Of a DNA stretch of 64,000 nucleotides, positions 32,131-42,430 are shown piece by piece (position 1 is the first letter of the stretch; the number at the start of each line of letters is the position of its first letter). A program made the translations under genes and the position numbers. Source of the DNA: Anniella stebbinsi (lineage: Eukaryota; Chordata; Lepidosauria; Squamata; Anniellidae); assembly GCA_029215795.1 (NCBI GenBank), contig JARDYH010000001.1, forward strand, positions 405,455,154 to 405,519,153, written 5' to 3'. The notes below the pieces were generated by a model, which saw nothing but the letters and a program-made list of their open reading frames with translations, was not told the origin of the DNA and ran no database searches.

Positions 32131-32563
32131 AATACAGTTATGCCTCCCACTTTTTTATTTTTGAAGATACAAACAGGAAACTTGGGCACATTGTAGACTG
32201 GTTAGGGATAGTTATCTGTCAGAAATTTCAGAAAGATTGGTGCATGAGTTTTGTGGCAATTAATTTTTTAATAAATACCCAGGAATGCCTATAACTTTGT
32301 CATTTTTAAAGTTACATACATGAAACTTTGCCACATTGTAGGTGGTACCTTGGGACCTATGTGTGTAAAATTTCAAAAACGTAGGTGCTTGCCTTGTATG
32401 GCAATTAATTTTAGAAAAATGGGTAGTAGTGGGGTAAATACATTTACGCCTTCCATTTTTTTATTTTTAAAGATACAAACAGGAAACATGGGCACATTAC
32501 AGGGAACACTTCACTTGATATGTGTGTAAAATTTCAGAATGATAGGTCCAGGCATTTGGTGGC

Positions 32564-32866
32564 TACGAATTTTTTAGATTAAAAGTTATTAACCTTTTTT
32601 ACACAGAGGCTGGGGCTGTCAATTGCACCCTCCCGCCTCCCGGGAAGAAGAAGGAAACACTTTCTCTCATCTCTTTGATCCTTGCACGCTTGGCTGCAAC
32701 TGAGCTAGTATCCATTACAAAAGGAGAAACAAAGTAGCACTTGGCTCGTGTCTGCTTTGATACTTTCACTCAAGCAGAACGGCTGAGCCTAGGATCACTC
32801 TCTCTCGCTGGGATCGTTACAGGAGAAATTTTCTACAGTCTTCAAAGTGGTGTGTGCAGACACCTT
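32564..32866. other. Unique centre of the foldback element
   Basis: 303 bp that is not repeated in the arms. It has a short AT-rich start, the C-rich CTCCCGCCTCCCGGG, then mixed sequence such as CTTTGATACTTTCACTCAAG. No frame or RNA signature recognised. It may be the remains of an ancestral internal region or captured host DNA. Confidence 0.7.
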
Positions 32867-34357
32867 GCCACCACATGCCTGGACCTATCATTCTGAAATT
32901 TTACACACATATCAAGTGAAGTGTTCCCTGTAATGTGCCCATGTTTCCTGTTTGTATCTTTAAAAATAAAAAAATGGGAGGCGTAAATGTATTTACCCCA
33001 CTACTACCCATTTTTCTAAAATTAATTGCCATACAAGGCAAGCACCTACGTTTTTGAAATTTTACACACATAGATCCCAAGGTACCACCTACAATGTGGC
33101 AAAGTTTCATGTATGTAACTTTAAAAATGACAAAGTTATAGGCATTCCTGGGTATTTATTAAAAAATTAATTGCCACAAAACGCATGCACCAATCTTTCT
33201 GAAATTTCTCACAGATAACTATCCCTAACCAGTCTACAATGTGCCCAAGTTTCCTGTTTGTATCTTCAAAAATAAAAAAGTGGGAGGCATAACTGTATTT
33301 CTCAATGGGCAAGTGCTTTCCAATGATTTTCTATGGGCAAGTGCTTTCCAATGATTTCCTATAGGAAAGTACTGTCCAATGAATCCCTATGGGCAAGTAC
33401 TGTCCAATGAATCCCTATGGGCAAGTGCTGTCCAATGAATCCCTCATTGTTTCAAAAATTAATTGCCACACAATACAAGCACCTACGTTTCTGAAATTTT
33501 ACACACATAGGTCCCAAGGTACCGCCTACAATGTGGCAAAGTTTCATGTGTGTAACTTTACAAATGACAAAGTTATAGGCATTCCTGGGTATTTATTAAA
33601 AAATTAATTGCCACACAAGGCAAGCACCTATGTTCCTGAAATTTCACACACATAGGTCCCAAGGTACCACCTACAATGTGGCAAAGTTTCATGTGTGTAA
33701 CTTTAAAAATGACAAAGTTATAGGTGTTTCTTTCCTCATTGTTTCAAAAATTAATTGCCACACAAGGCAAGCTCCAATGTTTCTGAAATTTCACACACAT
33801 ATCAAGGCAAGTGGTACCTGTAATGTGCCCAAGTTTCCTGTTTGTATCGTCAAAAATAAAAAATGGGAGGCGTAAATGTATTTACCCCACTACTACCCAT
33901 TTTTCTAAAATTAATTGCCACACAAGGCAAGCACCTAAGTTTCTGAAATTTCTCACAGATAGGTCCCAAGGTACCACCTACAATGTGGCAAAGTTTCATG
34001 TTTGTAACTTTAAAAATGACAAAGTTATAGGCATTTCTGGGTATTTATTAAACAATTAATTGCCACAAAACTCATGCACCAATCTTTCTGAAATTTCTCA
34101 CAGATAACTATCCCTAACCAGTGTATAATGTGCCCAAGTTTCATCCTTCTATCTTTAAAAATGAAAAAGTTATAGGCGTTTTTGTAAAACAATACTTGGC
34201 TATGGGAAAAAGCATTCAAAATGGCGTCCGATCCGGATCGGACATCCGGTCCGATCCGATCCGACCATCCTCCGATCCGATCCGATCCGATCCGACCCCC
34301 CAGGTCCGATTCCGATCCGCTATCCGATCCGATCCGGGGGGTCAGTGCACATCCCTA
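32867..34357 (-). repeat. Right arm of the foldback element
   Basis: Inverted copy of the left arm. Over the outer modules the two arms differ by only a few substitutions and small indels (for example GCATGCG against GCATGAG in the first module, and one T lost in a T-run). The duplications, 28-bp minisatellite and module order are mirrored. Confidence 0.92.
34225..34340. repeat. (CCGAT)n subterminal array, right end
   Basis: GATCCGATCC runs with interruptions by C-rich tracts, next to the terminal TGCACATCCCTA. Diverged from the left array. Confidence 0.88.
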
Positions 34358-34365
34358 CTGTCAAC

Positions 34366-36795
34366 CCCTTTCAGCTGAGGAAGGGCTCTCTGCAGAGCCC
34401 AGGCCCTGTCTGGTTGGAGCTATCCAAGGTCCTGAAACGCCAGCCTGGCCTTCCCTGCCACCCTGGCAGAAGGATGGGCTGTCTGGCTAGGGCTGTCTGT
34501 CTGTCTGTCTGCCCCTCAGCACTGCCTCTTGCCCTGTCACTTCCTGCTTGCAGTCACAGCAGGACAGATGCCATTCTTAACTGACTGGTTCAGTGTGAAA
34601 GGTTCCTACGCACCTATAGAATGCTGGGCTACGCACGCTACAGAAGGGCTACGCACGCTACAAAACGCTGGGAGAGGAGGCACCGACCCTGGAGCCCTCC
34701 CAGCAGCATGTTGGGGCACTTCATGTCAGGGAGGCAGTATGGGATAGTCTCTCTGACATTATCCGGGCATTTCTGACACGCCTATGCATGGATTGGTGCC
34801 TTCCCTGCTTGGCTAGCATCCCATCCCTACTTTGCTGGTACACAGTCTGGTGCAGCGGCAGCCATTTCAGCTGGTGTGCTGAAGAGTCCACCTGAAAAAC
34901 TGTACTGTGTGAATGCAAAAAAAAAAAAAAATGTGCAGAGAGGGCTTGTGCATTTGTGGCCAGGTTTCCAGTGTGTACGAGCCTGCGGTGACCGGCTCGG
35001 CTTTGCCTCTCTGTATCGAGCAGGGGGTTGGACTCGATTCTATGTCTCCAATGGCCCCAAGGCATCACTCAAAGCAACTCCTTATTCGATCCCCCTGAGA
35101 AGACACTTCCCGTTTAAGAACTTTCCTGAGGATCACGGTTTCCTGTCACTGCTCTGAAAAGGAACGGCTGCTGGATGTGATGGGAAAGTCTCTCTCCGTT
35201 TTTGCAGCCCCTTCTGCCCTTGGGAGAGGAGGGCTCACCTCGCCAGCCAGGCCACTAATTGGATGACCATCGGTTCTAGTTCATTCCATTTGGCGCTCTT
35301 CATGTAGTCACAGCACGCTATGTGCAGGCACTCTAGAGAGGAAGGAATAAAATGGCCACGAAGCCAAAAACTTCTGCTGATCTGCTAGCAGAGAACTTTA
35401 TTCGCTCACTCCTTTTTGCTTTTAATGAAGACAACTGGCCTTGGTATTTAGAAGTCTGCAAGCTTGGTGGTTTAGCTGTTTCTTCCCAAGGATGAAGACA
35501 CAATTTTAATAAGTGTCAAAACAGATCATAACGAACCAAACAGTAACACAGACCGAGAGTAACTCACCACCTTCTCCCTGTGCGCGAATTGACAACGGCG
35601 TATTTCTCCTTCACCACTGAGAAGTCCCCCTTGACTTTAATTGTCTGAGTAATGCTGCAATCTGAGACACAGTTACTAGTGAGTAAGTCCTGCGGAAATC
35701 GGTGAGATTCACTTCCCCGACAGTCGGCCTAGGGCCATGCTGCTTGTCTATAAAAATGTCCTTCCTTATCGCTTAATTTGTTTGGCTTTTCCTTATCACC
35801 CACACTGCAGGAAGACATATATGGTCTTGCTAGTGATTAGGAAGAAAGAATAATACTGCTGCTTATATCTTGTCCCAAACAAGAGGACTTGGGAGTAATA
35901 TGTTGCCCTTCTTCACTTGTTTTGAAGGTAGAGGTGCCTTGAGGCTGTGTGGAAGTCACAGTTCCTGCCTCTGTTTTCTTGTCAGAGCTATCCAGGGACT
36001 GCCTGGTTCCTCAATGATGCAAAAAAGGCATTCCACACATGCTCAGAGGACCTCAGACCACTCTACCATTGCAAAGAATTGAGTCTTCTACTATTCTCCC
36101 CTTCCTTACATAGATTCATCTTAAATACATGAGCTAGGAAAAATGATCCTAGAATGGGCCATACGTTACTACTCATACCTGTATATATTACGTCTTTTTC
36201 TTATTGTTGTCACTGTTTTAACCCCTCAAACCCCTGGAGTTCACAGAATATTTCATTTTATTTTATATCCTTTTTTTTATTTAGGGTGTTTATTTCTGTC
36301 TCTCCCCCCCCCCCCCCCCCATGATATCCCTCCCACAAGGGAGTTTGCAATAAACGCAGCAAGTCTTTTGGTGAAGCTCATGGTATGCAAGGCCTCGCTT
36401 GAGACTTCTAACCAACAGGGTTTGTGCATTTGGAGTCAGGTTTCAAACTGCAGACAAAGTTCGTCTGAATTACATTATAAATATATTTCTCATAAATAGA
36501 CTTTTCAAGATTAACCGTGATCTCTCAGTGCTTAAGGAAGATATCACGTTAGGGTGTCTTTTATATCTTCCCTTAGACATGGACGCAGGGGTTGAGCTAG
36601 TGGAATGTAGAACTGTCTTCTAAATATGGGGGCCAAACCTCATTAGAGTAGCTCAATGTCACAAGCAAACAGAACATGCTGCATCAGCAAGATATGCCAC
36701 AGGCCAATTAAATTAAAACAAACAAAAAACACTGCTCAATCCCACCCCTACCCCCAGTAAAACTGCATCATCAATAACATGCATCTAAAAAGGAT
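34366..36795. other. No gene recognised
   Basis: Contains (CTGT)n at about 34493-34510, a short tandem duplication of GGGCTACGCACGCTACA (about 34627 and 34646), an A-run at 34917-34931 and a small CR1-like scrap GAGCAGGGGGTTGGACTCGA near 35019. A C-run lies near 36307. Frames such as 36143-36499 show no family. Confidence 0.3.
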
Positions 36796-37500
36796 ATAGT
36801 AGAGTTGGAAAAGGTGCAGAAAAGGGCATCTAAAATGATCAAGGAGCCAGAGCACCTCCCATATGAAAAAACTCCCACCCATCTTGGACTTCTTTTCTCA
36901 TTAGGGTCGCTTGCCATGGGACCTTACTTATTATAGTTCTGAGTTTCTTAAAATCGCCTTTCCTGAAATCTAGTGTGTGCGTTTGGCACACACTGGATTT
37001 ACACTGTTTACCCTAGAAAAGAGGCGAGTAAGGGGAGACATCAAGGAGGTGTACAAAACTATGCATGGTGTGGAGAAAGTAGATAGATAGACATTTTTCT
37101 CCCTCTCATATAATACCAGAATGCAGTGGGGTCATCCCATGAAGCTGATTGGTGAAAGATTCAGGACAGATAAAGGAAGGACTTCTTCACACAACACATA
37201 ATTAAACTATGGAATTCATTCCCACATGGTGTTGCAATGGCCGCCAATACTGATGACTTTAAAATGGGATGGGACAAATTCAAGGAGGAGGAGAAGGATA
37301 TCAATGGCTACTAGTCCTGATGGCTATGCATTACCTCCAGTGTCAGAGGTCATACGGCTGTGTACACCCATTGATGGGAAACATGGGTGGGAGGGTGCTG
37401 TTGCACTCATGTTCCGGTTCTGGGTTTCCCACTGTGGGAACAGAATGATGGATGAGATGGACCATTGGTCTGATCCAGCATCAGGGCTTGTCTTAAGCTC
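36796..37500 (+). mobile_element. CR1/L3-type LINE 3' fragment, interrupted
   Basis: Starts with the codons for VEKVQKRASKMIKEPEHLPY, resumes after an insertion with LEKRRVRGDI-like sequence and HPMKLIGERFRTDKGR-like sequence, and ends in GGACCATTGGTCTGATCCAG plus GGGCTTGTCTTAAG. Frame-broken. It is the sense counterpart of the 15605-16078 fragment. Confidence 0.8.
36866..37002 (-). mobile_element. Antisense CR1 fragment with a snap-back end
   Basis: From AAAAAACTCCCACCCATC to GTGTGTGCGTTTGG this is the reverse complement of the CR1 ORF2 stretch seen at about 38908-39028 in copy C. It is followed directly by GCACACACTGGATTT, the sense version of the same place, forming a short hairpin. It lies inside the older CR1/L3 fragment. 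Confidence 0.75.
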
Positions 37501-37973
37501 TTAAACAAAGACCAAGCTACAAACAGTAAGAGAAGAGTGAAGACTGCAAGAGCACCAGCACATCAGTCCAGAGACCCCCTCAACCCCCTTCCTTCCTTTC
37601 ACACAGCCCATAGCGCAAGCACCACAAGAGGAAAGGGGAAGATCCCTGGAGAAGCAAGATGGGGGAACACAATGATCTTCCGGAAGCCAACTGCAGGTTG
37701 GGTTTCTCATGGACTTGTCTGTAACATGTAGTCAGTCACATGCCTCAGCTTAAGACATTCTGCTGTCACCCCTGGGCAAAGACTGCAACAAGCGCTGCAC
37801 TGTGTGAGCCTAGGCTTTGGGGACTCTTTTTCTCTTGGAAGGGGCTGAAGCGGCACCTGCATGTAGCCCCCAGTGACCACATGGACAGCCAAATGGAACG
37901 AACTTGACCTGGCTGCCATCTCCAGGTGAACAACTAGCTACAAAGGTGGTGCCGACATGAGGGATTCGGATTC
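37501..37973. other. No gene recognised
   Basis: Spacer between a CR1/L3 fragment and CR1 copy C. No recognisable repeat or exon. Confidence 0.3.
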
Positions 37974-37985
37974 TGGGACTACGGG

Positions 37986-38099
37986 CTACACTACTTGGAA
38001 GATGGACAGCTGGCAAGGGAAGGGTTGCACCTCACAAGGGCTGGGAAGAATGTGTTCAGCCACAGCATGAAGAACCTCATCAGGAGGGTGTTAAACTGA
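37986..38099 (+). pseudogene. CR1 ORF1 C-terminal remnant (esterase end), copy C
   Basis: A 37-codon frame ending in TGA with LAREGLHLTRAGKNVF. The position equivalent to the catalytic Asp of DGLH in copy B is Glu here (EGLH), so the Asp-x-x-His block is altered. Only the tail of ORF1 is present. ORF2 begins 38 bp downstream at the ATG at 38138. Confidence 0.68.
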
Positions 38100-38137
38100 A
38101 TCCTACAGAGGCGGGAGATGTAAACTTTGAGGCAACA

Positions 38138-38884
38138 ATGGATGAAGTCTTATGCACCATAACAGACAGAACAGCTCCAATAGTGCCCCAAAACAGTCTT
38201 CACAACAATGTAGGAAAGAAGCCAGGCTACAAAGCACATGGCCTTCGATGTCTATATACTACTGCCCAGGGTATGGGAAACAAACAGAATGAACTTGAAT
38301 TCTTAATACATGAAGGCAAATACGACTTGATAGGTATAACTGAAACTTGGTGGGATGATTCCCATGACTGGAATATAGCAATTGAAGGTTATAACTTGTT
38401 CAAAAAGAACAGGAGAAATAGAAAGGGAGGCGGAGTCACACTATATGTTAAAAATACTTATCCCTGCACAGAAATACAAGAGGATGAGCCTGGGAGCCCC
38501 ATCGAGAGCATCTGGATTAAAATAAATGGGGAAAGGAATAAAAAGAGCATGATAGTTGGAGTCTACTACTGACCACCCAATCAAGGAGAAGATGAGGATG
38601 ATCCTTTTGAAAAGCAAATTGCCAGTGTTTCAAGGAAATCCGATGTAGTAGTAATGGGGGACTTCAATTACCCCAATATCTGTTCGGAGACAAATTCTGC
38701 CAAAAGTGGTCCCTCCAATAAACTTTCTCCTGATAACTTTATCCTACAGAAAGTAGAGAAAGGAACTAGAGAACCGGCTATCCTTGACTTGATAATGACC
38801 AATCGGGATGACTTAGTGGATAAAGTAGCAGTTACGGGAACTCTGGGGGAAGAGACCATATCATACTTGAGTTCTTGGTTTTAA
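38138..38884 (+). pseudogene. CR1 ORF2 endonuclease remnant, copy C
   Basis: Open from ATG 38138 to TGA 38572 (144 codons), with LRCLYTTAQGMGNK and DLIGITETWWD (catalytic Glu kept). The Asn-Ala-Gln-Ser motif of copy B is altered to TAQG. After TGA in the VYYRPPNQ region, 38654-38884 encodes MGDFNYPNIC (catalytic GDFN) and a short tail. The frame then shifts and the SDH motif is lost. Confidence 0.85.
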
Positions 38885-39102
38885 AGGAAGCAAAAGCTGA
38901 GTGTAGCCAAATGCACACACTGGATTTCAGGAAAGCCGATTTTAAGAAACTCAGAACTATGATAAGTAAGGTCCCATGGCAAGTGACCCTAATGAGAAAA
39001 GGAGTCCAAGATGGGTGGGAGTTTTTTAAAAAGGAAATTTTAAAGGTGTAATTACAAACAATTCCAACAAGGAAAAAAGATAGAAGACAACAGAAGAAAC
39101 CA

Positions 39103-40410
39103 ATGTGGCTCCACAAAAAGCTTAGAGAGGACCTGAAAACAAAAAAGGATACATATAGGAAGTGTAAGAAAGGCCAGGCTACAAAAGAAGAGTACAAACA
39201 AGTAGCACAGAAGTGCTGGAATGGTATCAGGAAGGCTAAAGCTGAGAAGGAGCTGAGGCAAGCGAGGGATGCTAAAAGCAATAAAAAGGCTTTCTTCAGA
39301 TGCGTGAATAGTAAAAGACAGAGGAAAGAAATGGTGGTTCAACTGTTTCATGAGGATGGTAAATTGGTAACAGTTGACAAAGAAAAAGCTGAAGTGCTTA
39401 ATCCCTACTTTGGCTCAGTCTTCTCTCAAAAGCGGGTCTATGACCCCCCTGGAAAAAGTGAAGTACAAGCTGAAGGGGCAGGATTGCAGTTTGAGATTGA
39501 TAAACAAATAGTCAAGGAACACCTCATTTCTTTGAACGAGTTCAAATCTCCAGGGCCTGACAAACTGCATCCTAGAGTAATAAAGGAGCTGGCAGAAGAA
39601 CTCTCAGAACTGTCTATTATCTTTGCGAAATTGTGGCGAAATGATTTAGACGAGGAGGTGCAGGGAATGCTTGTCAAATTTGCAGATGACACAAAATTGG
39701 GTGGGATCACTAATACCCTGGAAGACAGAAACAAACTCCAAAGTGATCTTGATAGACTGGAGCGCTGGGCTGAAAACAACAGAATGAAATTTAATAGGGA
39801 TAAATGCCAAGTTCTACACCTAGAAAAAAGAAACCAAAGGCACAGTTACAAGATGGGGGATACTTGGCTCAGCAATACGACAAGCGAGAAGGATCTTGGA
39901 ATTGTTGTAGATCACAAGCTGAATATGAGCCAACAGTGTGATGTGGCTGCAAAAAAAGCAAATGCTATTTTGGGCTGCATTAATAGAAGTATAGCTTCCA
40001 AATCGTGCGAGGTACTGGTTCCCCTCTATTCGGCACTGGTTAGGTTCCATCTTGAGTATTGCGTCCAGTTCTGGGCACCACACTTCAAGAAGGATGCAGA
40101 CAAGCTGGAGCGTGTTCAGAGGAGGACAACAAGGATGATCATGGATCTGATAACAAAGCCCTATGAGGAGAGATTGAAAGAACTAGGCATATTTAGCCTG
40201 GAGAAGAGAAGATTGAGGGGAGACATGATAGCACTCTTCAAATCCTCGAAAGGTTGTCACACAGAGGAGGGCCAGGATCTCTTCTCAATCAACTCAGAAT
40301 GCAGGACACGGAATAATGGGCTCAAGTTACAGGAAGTTAGATTCCGGCTGGACATCAGGAAAATACTTCCTGACTGTAAGAGCAATACGACAATGGAACC
40401 CATGACCTAG
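39103..40410 (+). pseudogene. CR1 ORF2 fused by internal deletion, 435 codons, copy C
   Basis: One uninterrupted frame joins the linker and reverse transcriptase entry region (LNEFKSPGPDKLHPRV) directly to the motif C region (LVKFADDTKLGGITNT) and the C-terminus. The join LSIIFAKLWRNDLDEEVQ lies near 39636-39650. Everything between, including motif A (FSKAFDKVP) and motif B (VPQGS), is missing, about 240 codons by comparison with copy B. The product cannot polymerise despite FADD being intact. The deletion kept the frame, which may be chance. Confidence 0.9.
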
Positions 40411-40570
40411 GGAGGTCATGGGCTCTCCCTCCCTAGAGGCATTCAAGAGGCAGCTGGACAATCATCTGTCAGGGATGCTTTAGGGTAGATTCCTGCATTG
40501 AGCAGGGGGTTGGACTTGATGGCCTTCTAGGCCCCTTCCAACTCTACTATTCTATGATTCTATGATTCTA

Positions 40571-41599
40571 GTTAGGATAGAAGCCAGCTAGAAGCCAATC
40601 AAGCTCTTTCAGATTGGGCGGAATACATTCCCCATCTTTGGCACACACTAACAGTGACTCAGACAGCTGCATTTTGAAGCACTGAAACTGTGAAACGTCA
40701 TGGTGGTGCATGAACCCCTCTTAGCCCAGTACAGAATGGCTCTGATTTAAGTGAGTTAATTTGGGCCATAATCAAGACATCTTAGCTTTGCCCAGCATGA
40801 AGCCCAGCCACTAACAGCCCTGTGCTGTTGTTTCCCTTGGCAAAGGGGGGCATATTGAGGAGGGCAGGCAGCCACTCTAGGCCTCAGGCTTAAGGTCTGT
40901 TCATTGTTGGACACATGTGTTGGTATCCATGAGAACCGGGAGACGAGGGAACTACATTTCCCATGGCTCCTGCAATCTTCGCCAGCATCTTGAGCAGGGG
41001 GTGCCATCTTGGGCACATTGGGAACAGTCCTGGGCACAACCATAAAATGGCTGCCGGGGGTGGGCATGGTGTGGCAGAAAGGGCAAGTCACCTGCCCAGA
41101 GGCGTTCATGGGAAATTAAGATGACACCAAGTAGAGGCTCCCAATTCGTTTTGAGGCATTTCCAGTGGCCAGTAAGAAAAATTGGGAGGAGTACAGTACC
41201 TTGAAGGGCACTGAGGAGGGTGTGGCCTACCCCTGATCTAGGGCCCACGAGAGCCTGGGGTTCTCCCTTGGAGGGGGGCATGCTGAGCCCGTGTGCTGCA
41301 TCCAGGCCCAAACCCCAGAGGGATCTCAACTGAGCTGACAGAAATGCAGAGGGTGAAACAGAGGAAGAAACACTGTACAGCGTCCCCACATTGAGAGTCA
41401 GTGCTGGCAGTGGAAAGAGATCAAGAGGCCAGAATGGGAATCTGGGGTCAGTCAAGTCCCCTTTGCCTTTGCCTTTGCAGGGTCGGACACCACAACACAC
41501 TTTCCGACACCTCTCTCCGAACGTTTGGCTGCCCAAACGTTTCTCGCACCCGCTTCCGGGCCACCTCCAGTTTGGAATCTCATCTGGTGCCCCGTGATT
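40571..41599. other. No gene recognised
   Basis: Unassigned sequence. A short A-run and Pro/Ser-rich overlapping frames (for example 40952-41536, minus) show no family signature. Confidence 0.3.
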
Positions 41600-41740
41600 G
41601 CCGACTAATTTAATTTCTGTCAGGATATAAAAATTAGGAACATTAAAATATCATGATCATCCTGCACAAATTATGCACCTAATGAATCATTAGCCATGGA
41701 CACTTCTGACATGTTTGGGTTGCTAATTTGCATGTTTTTA
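41600..41740. promoter_or_regulatory. Candidate conserved element beside a CpG island
   Basis: AT-rich, non-repetitive block with many homeodomain-type cores: CTAATTTAATTTC, GATATAAAAATTAGG, CACCTAATGAATCATTAGCC and GCTAATTTGCATG (octamer-like). It directly abuts the GC-rich segment to the right. The composition switch and motif density suggest regulation, but conservation cannot be checked here. Confidence 0.25.
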
Positions 41741-41744
41741 AGTG

Positions 41745-42430
41745 GAGGTGGCAGGCAAGGCAGGCAAGGCAGCGAGTGAGCGAGCGAGCCAGCAGGGCTG
41801 CCTGCCTGTGCGGCACCGTCGGTTGGGGAGGCGCGCACGGGTGCGGGGGTGCGGAATTTCCCAGGCTCCTCTTCCTTGCAAACAAGGCGGGGAGACGAGC
41901 AGGAGCGAGGAGCCCTGTGATTGCGAGGGAAATTGCCTCGCCGGAGCCTCGCCGCTGCCGCCGTTGTCGGCATCACTTGTCCAATCCATTAGAATCGCAG
42001 CCGTCCTGGCGTGGCGGAGACAAGGCGGCCGCGTGCAGCCCCGGATCTGACCTGCTCGTCTCTCGCCTCGGTGTCAACGGTTGAGTTCCTGTTGCTCTAA
42101 CGATGGGGAACCTCTCTCTGTTGCCTGGGCTGCGGCGGCGGCTTTCCGCGGACCATCCCTGGATGCGATGCGGACTCAAGGCGCCCGCTTTGCCCAGGAC
42201 AGAGCAGAGGCGCACGGCAGGCCAGGGGGCCAAGCGCACCCCTCACGGCGTCCCCGGGAGGCCAACTGCCCCCACCTCGCGCGCACCGGCACAGAAGGGG
42301 GCAGCCCCCCTCCATCACGCCCCCGAAGCACGCCTGGGCTGGAGAGGGGGAGAGGGCCAGGCGCCGGGGATCCCTGCCCGGGACCTCCGTCCCTGTCTCT
42401 CCAGGCAATGCAGGATGACGAGGCCCCGAT
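41745..42430. promoter_or_regulatory. CpG island, possible promoter
   Basis: About 690 bp of GC-rich, CpG-dense sequence (for example GAGTGAGCGAGCGAGCC, CTCGCCGGAGCCTCGCCGC, GACAAGGCGGCCGCG), in contrast with the CpG-poor surroundings. Several overlapping frames up to 187 codons (42103-42666) result from low stop density and lack any domain. It could be the 5' end of an unannotated gene or non-coding RNA. No TATA box or splice site could be fixed. Confidence 0.5.

Larger units (their letters stand above)
31065..32563 (+). repeat. Left arm of the foldback element
   Basis: Module starts, anchored on CCTATAACTT or its CCTCCCATTT variant, fall at 31253, 31398, 31559, 31706, 31851, 32143, 32288 and 32449. 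The spacings 145 and 161 occur at both ends, and the first three modules match the last three at a constant offset of 890 bp, showing a higher-order duplication. Each module has TCATTTTTAAAG, a GAAACTTTGCCACATTGTAG or GAAACTTGGGCACATT core, AAATTTCAGAAA and TGTGGCAATTAATTTT. Confidence 0.92.
31065..34357. mobile_element. 3.3-kb foldback (long inverted repeat) element, hAT-like duplication
   Basis: Termini TAGGGGTGTGCA and, inverted, TGCACATCCCTA. The flanks are a perfect 8-bp duplication CTGTCAAC (31057-31064 and 34358-34365) that fits nTnnnnAn, typical of hAT elements. Left arm 31065-32563, 303-bp centre 32564-32866, right arm 32867-34357. Inside the CCGAT-rich terminal zones the arms are nearly identical over well over 1 kb. 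Each arm has eight ~145-bp modules and a 28-bp minisatellite. No transposase was recognised. Short frames in both orientations repeat with the modules and are not convincing genes. The element could be a giant MITE or a Foldback-like family. Confidence 0.92.
37974..40570 (+). mobile_element. CR1 LINE copy C with internal deletion
   Basis: Begins at the same ORF1 region as copy B (GGGCTACACTACTTGGAAG) and ends in ATTCTATGATTCTATGATTC. It has no passenger element because the part of the reverse transcriptase that would hold it is deleted. ORF2 has a TGA at 38570, frameshifts near 38850, and an in-frame deletion near 39636. Sequence is otherwise close to copy B. Confidence 0.93.

Noticed and set aside
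31430..34059. Repeated short proteins in the foldback arms (for example NVAKFHVCNFKNDKVIG repeating)
   Set aside because: They follow the 145-147-bp DNA module, appear in both orientations because of the inversion, and vary in frame; DNA-level repetition explains them.
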